This document shows positions 1 through 9,303 of a stretch of DNA of 64,000 nt, piece by piece. Within the stretch, counting starts at the first letter, position 1. Every line of letters begins with the position of its first letter. Under the pieces are notes generated by a model that searched no databases, was not told the origin of the DNA, and saw nothing but the letters and a program-made list of their open reading frames with translations. Position numbers and translations under genes: made by a program. The DNA comes from Isoetes taiwanensis (taxonomy: Eukaryota > Streptophyta > Lycopodiopsida > Isoetales > Isoetaceae), in contig JAJEKV010000028.1 of NCBI GenBank assembly GCA_021234155.1, positions 11,114,134 through 11,178,133 of the forward strand. The letters run 5' to 3'.

Positions 1-1520
1 AAATCTGCATAATAGCAACAGTGCATGTGTTTTTGTAAAAAGGATGCTTAATTTATGGATTTTAAAAAACTAGAATGGTTAAAAGATTCAAATAACCTGA
101 TAAATATATTCAGGAAAATGCTTGTGTTGTTTGTAAACAGTAAATATAAAGCGGACAATTGTATATGCAGAAATCAATTTAAACATTTCTGTAGGGCCAT
201 AAGTAGTCCAACATAGTCCTGTTTATCTAAAAACATGAAATACTAGTTATGGTGTTTGATATTTACTTTTGTTTGTTTCAAATTGTGTTAAGTTGGCAGT
301 ATGTTCTATTATTTCGTTTGGTATTTGGGGAGGGTATCTCTGGCATGGTTGGGCCTAGATTTGGCGGGTGTATTGTATTCTAAATCGTATTTTGAGGGTA
401 TTTTTGCAGCTGTTTGAGCTGCTTATTGCCGTATATGCGAATTTGAATTTGTGGTTTCATGGTGTCAGTTTAGAAAGAAATTTTGGCTTCTGGTTTCGGA
501 GATCGGGTGGAGAGGTCAGGGAGGCATGTCGGTGGAGAGATGAGGCTTGAGGCGCAGAGTCGAGGCTTGAGGTGCGTGCTTGGGGAAGGGATGAGACGGC
601 CGCTTGAGGCCGATTGTGCAGAAGCGGCATAGAATCCCGGTTTTTGAACTGGTTTTGAAGAATCGGTTTTGAAGAGGTCCGCTTGGCATAGAGAATCCGT
701 ATGTGCTTGGGCAAAGTGCATAGAGTGCTTGGGAGTAGGCAGATTATCGAGGCCCCTGCATGGTGAGGGGCTTGGTCCGCTTGTTGGTGGTTCAGGATGC
801 CTTTTTTTTCCTTCTTCTTCTAACCATGTGCAGTGGGATATGGATTTCTTTGTGGAGTCAGATTTTTGGATGTGCAAAACGGGATATGGATTTGTTGTGG
901 GGGGGGGTGAAGGCACGGAGCTTCTTCGGTGAATGTGATGGCCTTGGCTCCGGATGCGAGAGGGATGGCTTGACCTTTTTTTTTTTTTTTTTTTTTGTTT
1001 AATCTTCTAACCATAATGCGACTTTTGGACCATTGGAAGTGGGGGCGTTTGATGATGAAAAATTCGGTGGCCCTTGATTTGGTGTACAACACAGAATATT
1101 CCAAGAACCAACGGCCGGGAATTAAGGATAGGGAAAAACCCGATAAAGAATGAAAAATAACGAATAAAAATAAACAATGTTGGCAATGTTGCATTTATCA
1201 AGGCATTTATAGATTGAACCCAAATCTTATCCCCATGTGACTCCAGTAAAACTTGGGCCCTCAAATTCGACTATTGATTAGGAGTTTTAGTTATTTGAAC
1301 GATTTTAATAGCATGCCAGCCCAACTACAGCCCTGCCTGTAGACAGCTTAATGCCACCAAACATAAATTTACCAGTCTTCTTGTGTGTGCGGGAACCTTA
1401 GCGTCCTTAGCCTCAGCAATTAGTTGTAGGTTTTAATATGAGCCGCTTTTTTTTTGTAGACCGGGGGGGGGGAGGGGAGGATATTCATGGCCATGAACAC
1501 TAGGGTCGTGGGTCATATGG

Positions 1521-1617
1521 GGGGATGGAAACTGGGGAGCGCATTCCATTCCAGGGAGTCCAATGACCGGCGTTAGCCAGGAAAAGGTCCTGGAATGGGC
1601 GACCTAGTTCCATCCCT
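1521..1617. repeat. Imperfect inverted repeat (hairpin)
   Basis: GGGATGGAA near 1522 pairs with TTCCATCCC near 1609, and CATTCCAGG near 1546 pairs with CCTGGAATG near 1589. Together they give an imperfect stem of about 28-30 bp around a loop of about 35-40 nt. The geometry would suit a small foldback or a precursor-like RNA hairpin. No transcription signal can be seen. Confidence 0.5.
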
Positions 1618-1644
1618 CCACAACACGGTAACGAAGATTTACAT

Positions 1645-1706
1645 GTTCAGAGGAATCAAAGTGCGATTGTCGATTGTTCAGAGGAATCAAAGTGCGATTG
1701 TCGATT
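1645..1706. repeat. Tandem duplication, 31-bp unit x2
   Basis: A 31-bp unit beginning GTTCAGAGGAATC is repeated directly with no visible change, starting at 1645 and again at 1676. It lies about 330 bp upstream of the sHSP start codon. Confidence 0.85.
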
Positions 1707-1882
1707 CCGCAGACGAAATGAGCTCCCCCTAGTTTCCACGTTGTTGTGAGGCTTACGATATTCTTTATACTACGTGTCAGTGTTATTAGAGAATATTTGT
1801 CAAGATCATGTCGTAATATTCCTTTTCAACTGATCTAGAAAGATCTCCCTTAACCAGATGATAAAATTTTAATTGTATGTGC

Positions 1883-1961
1883 CACGTGCAACTTCATGAG
1901 GCATCTCGGCGCTTCCACTGGTGTCCAGACCCTTCTACGCATTTCGTTCCCTCTTATAAAT
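1883..1961 (+). promoter_or_regulatory. Heat-shock promoter of sHSP gene 1
   Basis: A G-box CACGTG lies at 1883-1888. A degenerate heat-shock element (TTC-at-GAG-gc-ATC, consensus nTTCnnGAAnnTTCn) lies at 1893-1905. A TATA box (TATAAAT) lies at 1955-1961, about 75 bp before the ATG. Roughly 140 bp of this region, from the HSE to the start codon, is clearly related to the same region upstream of the second sHSP gene at 28037-28180. Both HSE-like sites and the TATA box are preserved there. Conservation between the paralogues supports regulatory function; heat induction is inferred from the family. Confidence 0.65.
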
Positions 1962-2034
1962 TCCCCACTCTTCTACAACTACACCATCCTTGTGTGTTTT
2001 GCGAAGCATTTGATTCCGGCATCTTGCAGCAGCA

Positions 2035-2817
2035 ATGGCTCTAACCCCCTTCTTCGCTCGAGATCTTGGCTTGTTCGATCCCTTCTCTGATAAGATTTGG
2101 GATATCTTTGAGCATGCTCCATCCAGGCAGTTTGCTAAGGATGTGAGTGCCGTGGCTAATACTCGCGTTGATTGGGTTGAAACCCCTGAAGCTCATGTAT
2201 TCAAGGCGGACTTGCCTGGTAAGTTTATTTTTTTTCCTTATTCAAAGAGTCTTTTTATTTGTTCTTAACATTCTTGCAAAGACCATCTGATCTTCTACTT
2301 TGTAATGATGTATTGCTTTGATTTGCTGTGTATGATGGTTTCTATGCATGTCAGTTTGCTGGTATTATTCTTGCTTTTAATCGGTCCATGAGGACCATGT
2401 TATCTTTCAATTTTCTGATGTTTTCTTGGAAAATTGATGTTTTCTTGGTTTGATTTGATGAGTGCAATGTTTGATTTGATGAGGGTAATGCTTATTCTAT
2501 ATTAGCGTCATGGAGATTATTCTGATCCAAGTTGTGCTGGCTGTTTAGGCCTAAAGAAGGAAGAAATAAAAATCCAAATCGAAGATGGTCGCACATTGCA
2601 GATCAGTGGAGAGAGGAAGAAGGAAGAAGTGCAAGAAAATGATAAGTGGCATCGAGTAGAGCGGGCTCAGGGGAGCTTTATGAGAAGTTTCCGGCTTCCT
2701 GAGAATGCTAAAGTGGATGAGGTAAAAGCTAAAGTGGAAAATGGGGTTCTTACTGTTACGGTTCCTAAACATGAAAAACCAAAGCCTCAGGTCAAGGCTA
2801 TAGAGATATCTGGCTGA
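2035..2817 (+). CDS. Class I cytosolic small heat-shock protein, gene 1 (two exons)
   Basis: This encodes an ATP-independent holdase chaperone that forms oligomers and binds unfolding proteins in the cytosol during heat stress. Exon 1 is 2035-2218 and exon 2 is 2549-2817. The 330-bp intron starts GTAAGT and ends TTTAG, and splitting a Gly codon there restores a 150-residue protein, normal for the family. The N-terminal arm (1-43) has the FDPFS motif typical of class I. The alpha-crystallin domain (about 44-135) contains [29 protein letters not shown] and the [11 protein letters not shown] hallmark. The C-terminal I-x-I contact motif is IEI at 146-148. There is no transit peptide or signal peptide, so the product should be cytosolic. 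The ATG is supported by the FDPF arm immediately after it and by the TATA box upstream. Oddity: class I sHSP genes of flowering plants are normally intronless. The paralogue at 27131-28036 has the intron at the identical codon. Confidence 0.95.
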
Positions 2818-3879
2818 TAGATAATGCAAATACCTGACCTTGCAGTTGATAATACGGTTTACATGTATATGGATAATTTTATGAAATGAAAAAAATATCT
2901 ACTCTTCTGGTCTACATGTTTTGCTCAGTTTAGCAGTTATACATGTTTTACTCAAATCTATTTTCAATTTTGTTTATGTTACTAATATTTGAAGAGCAGT
3001 GGATTTTCTAGTTGATGAAATCTCTGCTTATTGGATCAGACAATAAGGTTTCTTTCTTATTGCTATTTCTTGGGGAATTGAAATGTTAAAATGCTTTGAG
3101 CTTAGTCCTTGGTTCTATGGATAATGCAGAGATTTTGTTTTAATATTGGTGTTACACAAAAACTGTGTAATGTTTTACGGGAAGATGGCAAGGGCATTAA
3201 AATCCAGATGTAAAGAATATAATGCTGGATATTTCACAGAATGCAATATTAAGGGCTCTCATGTCTTTAGCTGGCAAGGAAAGGAAAAGTGGTTGCATTG
3301 CATGACATGGGTGCCAAAAGAAATAAATTGAGACGGGATACGTGATGATCAGCAATGGGTATTGATAGAGAAGAGATGTCTTTCATCAACATAAACTAAT
3401 GTGGCAACTGGCTGAAAAGAAGACAGAACTGAAAGGTCAAATGTCCTCAAACTAGATAGAGTGCTACAGAAACCAAACTTGCTTCACATGAACAATCCAA
3501 ACTTGATTAAGAAGAGGCACCTGAATGGAGGTGTGGTAGCTAGGAGGTGTTGTAGAGAGAGCCAATGTCTTCGTAAGGATCATGAAAGAATAGATTTGCA
3601 TTTCTAATCTTTTCGAAACTTTTCAGAAACCAACATGATTGATACCTCAGATACTTGAAATAGATACGTTAAAAAAAGAGAGCCAGAAAAGAGCTAGTTT
3701 TAAGAAAAGACAGACCCTGAACATAGCGGTCGTTCCTTTATTTCGTCCCCAAATACATGAAGAGGAGTGGACAAATCTGATTTCTGTTGCCAGAATCAAG
3801 ACAGGAGTACTACCATGAATCAAAACTATTGTTAGAAGGCAATGTATCTTTTTATCAGCACCAATGGATTTGTGATATT
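2818..3879. other. 3' flank of sHSP gene 1, no gene recognised
   Basis: AT-rich DNA following the sHSP stop codon. It should hold the 3' UTR and polyadenylation region, but I could not identify a decisive signal. Short open frames here have no recognisable similarity. Confidence 0.5.
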
Positions 3880-4369
3880 ATTATAAGAGCTAGATTGTCC
3901 CAACAGAAATGCTCCTACAATTCAATCGTCATCTAAATCTTTATCCATCCCTTGCAATTATTTTGATGTGTGCCTGACGATTCTATATACTCTTCTATAC
4001 TCATACAGTCTTTTAGCTTGGTATTGAATACAACTACACACAAATTTGCCTAAATAGAGAAGTGCTTACGCCTATAAGACTTATGAAGCTCATCCTATGC
4101 TTCATTAGCTGAAGATGCTTTTGCAATTTGTGGCATAAGGTATCATCCAAATAGAGTAATATCCCATTCTTTGCCATCGAATCCTTCTATATCCACTTAG
4201 CTAAAGCTTTTTTCTTAGCTTCAGCAGTGTTAACTTCAACAATTTGAGAATTCCCTTCACCCTTAGCATCTTGGGGCACTGTTGGAGTTATCAAGATTTT
4301 TCCATTTAGACAGGATCTTGGCTCATCACCGTTCATATTCCCATAAGCTTTTCTCACGCAACTATACAT
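3880..4369 (-). pseudogene. Decayed Ty1/copia-type gag remnant
   Basis: Reading the minus strand from about 4369, a frame contains AKKKALAKWI, then KDSMAKNGILLYLDD after an in-frame stop. Further on, in another frame, comes TKLKDCMSIEEYIES. This order resembles the copia-family gag: a Trp/Lys-Ala-rich helix, an Ile-Leu-Leu-x-Leu-x-D segment, then an L-x-x-x-x-S-I-x-E-Y-I segment. Several stops and frame changes show it is dead. I see no LTRs, protease or RT around it, so it is an isolated scrap. The call rests on motif resemblance only. Confidence 0.4.
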
Positions 4370-4814
4370 GGATGCATGTCCCTTATCAAACTATTGGGTT
4401 ATTTTGACAAGTACCACAATAAAGTTATAGTGTAAACGATGGAATGACTCTTTGATCGACCCGACTATGAACATGATGCCATGTCAGGAGCCTTTTTGAA
4501 CTGTAAGCTTTTTTGATCGATTTCTTATGCTAATTGTGGCTATTGTTATTGATTTTATGGGGCAGGATCTTTGTGATGAACAATGGCTAAGGCTCCATCG
4601 ATGATGTGAAGCCGATGTACTGCCAATCTAAGATCGCTGCACTTAAAGCATAATGCAATGTGTTGAGGATGGAAAAAGAAATGGCAAACTATAAATGGAA
4701 GCAAATCTAACGGTTACAGGCTTTTGTTTATGCATGATAAGAACAACCATAAAGGCTCGTGCCATTTTTCCAACAGATTGCAGTCCGATTCTGTTAGATT
4801 TTCGCATGTTATAT

Positions 4815-5240
4815 GGAAGAACTCATATATCATCCGGGAAGTGGTTTTTTCGAGACAAAATTGCGTGGTTAATTCGGACATCCGGTATCAGCCAGAGTGG
4901 TTAATCCGGACATCCGATATCAGCCACATGGTTAATCCGGACAAAAAGTGGTTAATCCGGACAAAAAATAAGAGGTAGAATTGCGGGGGCAAATTTTTTA
5001 TCAGATCGCTCTTGCTGCTCCGTGGGCAGTTTGATCCGCTTTAAAAAGCATGCCAATCGCTTTGTATGCCTCTTTTATGCTAGATTGATGAAGAGAGGAA
5101 GAGATTTAAGGCGAGATAGAGCAGAATCGATTAAAAACTGGGCAAAACCGTTGGTTTTTTGGCTTGAAACTGCGCGGTTCTTCATGGCTGATAACGGGTG
5201 TCCGGATTAACCACATCCCGGATGATATATATGGCCTTCC
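4815..5240. mobile_element. MITE-like element with subterminal repeats
   Basis: The ends are inverted repeats. GGAAG, ATATATCATCCGGGA and GTGGTT at 4815-4846 match the reverse complement of 5209-5240. Pairing continues inward through TTAATCCGGACA and TATCAGCC, giving arms of about 60 bp. The left arm has an extra insert of about 20 bp. The motif TGGTTAATyCGGACA is repeated four times at 4866-4968, like the subterminal transposase-binding repeats of hAT or Mutator-type elements. Length is 426 bp with no coding capacity. I could not identify a target-site duplication, so the superfamily is open. Confidence 0.6.
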
Positions 5241-5584
5241 AACTCGTAGTAGATTTGCTTCTGCTTCTAGAGTTGCATTGCTTAGGACTCTCAAGTTACA
5301 AAGATTTGGTCAAGATTGAAGGAAAGATGCATGGCTTTTCATTTACAGATTCCCAACAATTGCGAAATCCAAACATTGCGCATCAACACTAGGCATTGTT
5401 TCTGTATATGACCAAATTTAGCTACATGAGGATTTTGTCGATCTGTAACACCTTAATACGATATATGTCATATGTTAGACATTGCATAATATATTACTAA
5501 ATTATCTCGTAAAGAGAGGGGAATAATGAGGCTACTTGACATGGTCAACATGTGAGAGAGCCCAAGTAGAAGACCACTCCATTA
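5241..5584. other. Spacer between MITE and LINE 1
   Basis: About 340 bp of AT-rich DNA. I see no gene, repeat or signal. Confidence 0.4.
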
Positions 5585-5605
5585 ATGAAATGAAATATAT
5601 TATTC

Positions 5606-5635
5606 CGTCTTCGAGACCACCAGGTCTATGAGACG
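5606..5635 (-). other. LINE 1 3'-terminal hairpin
   Basis: CGTCT (5606-5610) pairs with AGACG (5631-5635), and AGACC (5614-5618) pairs with GGTCT (5623-5627) around a 4-nt loop. The same two stems occur at the 3' end of LINE 2 with a compensatory base-pair change, so this is probably an RNA structure read by the reverse transcriptase. Confidence 0.75.
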
Positions 5636-5636
5636 T

Positions 5637-8600
5637 TTACAAGTTACATTCAAAATTATGAAACAAGTCATCCAGTGCGTCTTCTGAGAGTAACACACTG
5701 GGCTCCTCTATCTCAATCTCTCGTACCTTCTGATTTTTCAAACAAGCATCTCTATGTTTAAGAATGTCAACAATATATCCCCCGATGGATGCCCCTGGAT
5801 ACCGAAAGAACTCCTCAAGGGAGGTAGCACTGATCCCATGTATGACTCTTAAGTCTGAATAAGCACGGCAACAAAGTAAGATATGAGCCTCATCCTCCAC
5901 CACACCGTCACTACACAAGTGACAATGTCTAAGATCATGAGCGATGTCTGCCCATCTCCCTACCTCCACACCAAGATGGTGCGAGCTTAACCGGATCCTC
6001 GCAATTGCTTGCCTATGCTTCATAGATATGGGTTCACTAAGATCTTTGCGTTGCCTTCAATGTGGGATTCATCCGAGTCCGATAGTACTCTTTCTTCACG
6101 GTGGCGTACTCCATGTCTTAGTGAGAACACTCTTAGAACCCATCCCTCAATATCTTCCCCGATTCATCCGCAATTCGTGAATATCCATCCCCCATTTCAC
6201 CAGCCATCTACTAATATCCGCGATACCAACCTTTGTCACTACTACGCTGCAGCAATTCTTGGCAAGCTATTCCTGGGCATATCATATAAAACCTTATGCG
6301 GATAACGTAAGGTTTTGCAAAGAGCTTCAGCTTCAAGGGGTATCATCCGCACTCTCCTAACATCATATCATATGGCGTTTGCATTTTTGTGCTTGATTCA
6401 GGTGAAAAAATTCTCTTTTGTATTTTTTCCACCTTTTTCCACCCATCATTAGCGAGGGCTCGGTCCCCGTGCTTCACAACCCTCTACAATATAACCGTTT
6501 GTACCAATACTTTAAAGAGCATGCGTTTCATTTCAAAGTTCCAAATGTCAAAGATTCACACACCTTCTCTGCATTGCATATAGTGCCTTTAAGCCCGCAC
6601 TCACTCTATGTTCGACCGCCTGATTCCAATTCGGAGTTTTGTCTACAGTCAAACCCAGATACTTATAGTTTTCAATGACCTCAACTTGCTTACCCTTGTA
6701 AAATATCCGCACATGATCTGTTTTATTCGCTCCAAAAACAACAGCCTTAGTCTTTTCCAGATTCACATGCATACTTTTAGCATCACAAAAACCGGCAAGC
6801 ACATCCAAATGTCTTTGCATCCCCTGTATGCTCCGAGATAGCAACACAATATCATCAGCATATAGCAAGAGCATAAGTACATACCCATTCAAGGATGTAC
6901 CATCCCCTCCATGTGCTCTTATCCACCCCTCCAGCTGATCTATGAACAATCCAAACAAGGTAGGCGACAAAGGACACCCCTGTTTGACTCCCATATTACT
7001 CTCTACTACATCATCACACATTCCAACAAAAGGGAAAGAGAGTTGCACGAGTACTTTTTTATAAAGAACACTTACCGCATGTCTAAGCCCCATCGGGATG
7101 CCCAAATCTACCATCCTATGCCACAGATTTTGCCTATTCACCATGTCAAAGGCCTTGCTGAAATCCACAAATACAGCATACAAAGGTTTCCTTTTTCCCA
7201 CCACTGAATCCATCATAGCACGAAGGGTGACCAAATGGTCAGTTGTAGACTTTTTAGGTCTAAAGCCCGCTTGGCCTATTGCTCTAGCATTGTGACCCTC
7301 TGCCCAGTTGCTTATCTTGCCCTCAAGTATAGAGGCATACAGTTTTGCGTAAAGGCTGCCAACCATAATGGTACGGTAGTTACCCGGATCAGATGCATCT
7401 CCTGACTTGTGCAATGGCACAACCCTATTAACCTGCCAGGCCCTAGGAAACCCATCTCTCAAAGCCATATTGAACATGTCGACCAGCCTATTCGTAACCG
7501 CTTCTCCAGCCCACTTAAGCATTTCGGCCTTAAGGCCACAAGCATCTGCCGCTTTGCCATTAGCAAGTCTCTTGAGTCCCACCTGAACATCCTCCAGAGT
7601 AAAGGTAAGCATATCATCCATCTCACATGTCTCTTCGGCCATCTTATCCTCAACTCCATGGACATGGTATAAATTGCGTACATGCTCCATTAGTGCCTCC
7701 GCTTGCAACACATTACCCCCATGCTTCAAGGGTTTAAGCCTATTCCAAAATTTCTTTGGATCAACCAGTAGTTCTTCCACCATTCGCCTATGTTTACGAT
7801 GTAAATATGCCTTCTTCTTATTTTTGACCAGCTTGGTATACACTTTCCTTTCCTGTACTTAGCTGCCCCTTGTCTTTGCTCTAAATTTTTGCCTCTCTCT
7901 TTGTTTACATTCCCATGTCAAACCATCCATTACATGGCAGCCCCCTCCGATTCTTGCGGTGGGATACAAAACATTCATTCGCTGATTCAAGCAAAACCCT
8001 AGACAACGCCTCACTCATATCCCCATCGATGTGGGCCATGCAAAAGATGCCATTTTACGCTTTCGCATATCTCGCTATATTCATCAGCTTTATCATACTT
8101 GAGAGACATCCATTTACCTTTATATGTATCTTCTTGCTGCCTATGATGCCACTGTACATGAAGTTCAATGAGCAAAGGTACATGATCCGAGCTTTCATTC
8201 TCATCTCCAATGCGTAAGCTAATAACATGTTCTGCAAAAGTAGGTTTGGCAATAACATAATCCACCACACTAGCATTTTTACAAGTGCGCTTACTGTAGT
8301 TGGGTACCTATCCGTGCCATTGAAGATCACCATCTCAAAACCACTACACATATGTAAGACATAACGCCCTGCGATTGTCGACCATTTCACATTGTCTTCG
8401 ATGTTACGCTCCATCCAATTGTCTTATTTCGGTATCATCCAGCATTTCCAACCATTCTGCTTCTCCATCTAGGCCCATCAAAGCTGCTTGATGGTTTCCC
8501 GTACGCCCATTAAAGTCTCCTAACAATAGCACTTCCCCTGCCAAACCCAAAGCTAGTATATCCTGCTCTAAGTGAAAGAATGGGTCATCCTTATCCAGAT

Positions 8601-8976
8601 CTCCTTTGTTATACACGGGTGATTCCCTTGGGGGGAAATAACAACCAGCTACATATATCTTGTTGCCCCTACCTGGCAATTCAATCCAAATGTATTGTGC
8701 AGTTGCCTTATGTGTCAAAACACACACTGCATGCACAATTTCATTGCGAGCATAGCATGCAATACCACCTGTACCTTTGAGATTCCAGCCCTTCTTATTC
8801 CATACTGAATGCAATAGCGTAAAACCAGAAATATCTGGAAGAGCCTTTTCCTCATGCTCACACATTTCCAAAAAGAAAACTATGTCTACATTTGCTAGCA
8901 AGTCATCCATAGCACATATCTTACTACTTTTTAACGTATTTACATTCCAGCAAACTAACCTGGCGGTTGCTACTTC
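5637..8976 (-). pseudogene. LINE 1 ORF2: endonuclease-reverse transcriptase (frame-broken)
   Basis: The apurinic-like endonuclease starts near 8960 with WNVNTL. It continues at 8404-8910 (FLEMCEHEEKALPDI, GGIACYAR, GDFNGRTGN) and ends in a shifted frame at 8011-8268 with VDYVIAKP and the catalytic SDHVPL. The reverse transcriptase is a 431-residue open frame at 6548-7843. It has NYRTIM at 155-160, QAGFRPKKST at 191-200, catalytic FVDFSKAF at 225-232, GVKQGCPLSP at 285-294 and YADD at 328-331. A C-terminal frame at 5637-6023 has RIRLSSHHLGVEVGRW followed by a CHLC-x(n)-H-x-x-x-C zinc-finger-like motif. The enzyme nicks target DNA and copies its own RNA at the nick. At least three frame breaks imply it is inactive, though some may be sequencing errors. 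Confidence 0.88.
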
Positions 8977-9183
8977 CTATGCATCCTCCATAATCACTTT
9001 TCCGCCTCTCCAGTAAGCACGTTGTCCAGCCGCTCTTGCCTCCTTCATCCTCTTAAGATCTTCTCTTCTCTGCTGAAATTGGGTCTTAGTTAAGTCGTCA
9101 TTGACCCATATATATTTGCCCTTAAGCAATGTTCGCTTCTGCATAACCCGAGCCTTCGCTTCCTTGGATGCGCACTTCACCAA
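8977..9183 (-). pseudogene. LINE 1 ORF1, C-terminal fragment
   Basis: Sixty-eight residues match the end of the LINE 2 ORF1 protein: KGKYIWVNDDLTKTQF here against KGKFIWINEDLTKEQL there, then a Lys/Arg-rich helix and a GGKVIMED ending. This is the nucleic-acid-binding C-terminal domain of an L1-type ORF1 protein. The N-terminal coiled coil and RRM are absent because the element is cut off at about 9205. Confidence 0.8.
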
Positions 9184-9203
9184 CTTTGCTACTTCCTTGG
9201 AGG

Positions 9204-9205
<2 letters not shown>

Positions 9206-9239
<34 letters not shown>
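9206..9239. repeat. (GA)17 microsatellite at LINE 2 3' junction
   Basis: A pure GA dinucleotide run lies directly beyond the GTGAA-repeat tail of LINE 2 and against the truncated end of LINE 1. The other end of LINE 2 also abuts a GA/AG run, at 13549-13682. Confidence 0.95.
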
Positions 9240-9242
<3 letters not shown>

Positions 9243-9263
9243 GAAGTGAAGTGAAGTGTATTA

Positions 9264-9297
9264 CGTCTTTTGGGAGGCCTCCCAGGCCTATAAGACG
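9264..9297 (-). other. LINE 2 3'-terminal hairpin
   Basis: CGTCT (9264-9268) pairs with AGACG (9293-9297), and AGGCC (9275-9279) pairs with GGCCT (9285-9289). In LINE 1 the inner stem is AGACC/GGTCT, so the third pair has changed on both sides. The TTCAC-repeat tail follows immediately. Confidence 0.78.
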
Positions 9298-9303
9298 ACA
9301 TTA

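Larger units (their letters stand above)
1..1880. other. Intergenic DNA, no gene recognised
   Basis: No reading frame here resembles a known protein. Visible low-complexity features are a T-tract at about 976-996 and a G-run at about 1463-1472. The stretch also holds a hairpin-forming inverted repeat and a 31-bp duplication, listed separately. It ends at the promoter of the first small heat-shock gene. Confidence 0.6.
5585..9205 (-). mobile_element. LINE 1: 5'-truncated non-LTR retrotransposon
   Basis: On the minus strand the order is the end of ORF1 (8977-9183), then ORF2 endonuclease, reverse transcriptase and C-terminal Cys/His region. A 3' hairpin (5606-5635) and a short TTTCATTTCATT tail (about 5585-5600) follow. 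The 5' side stops in ORF1 at about 9205 against a (GA)n tract. ORF2 has frame breaks but one long intact RT frame. It is a different copy from LINE 2 immediately upstream, to which it is clearly related in domain order, protein motifs and 3' end. Confidence 0.9.
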
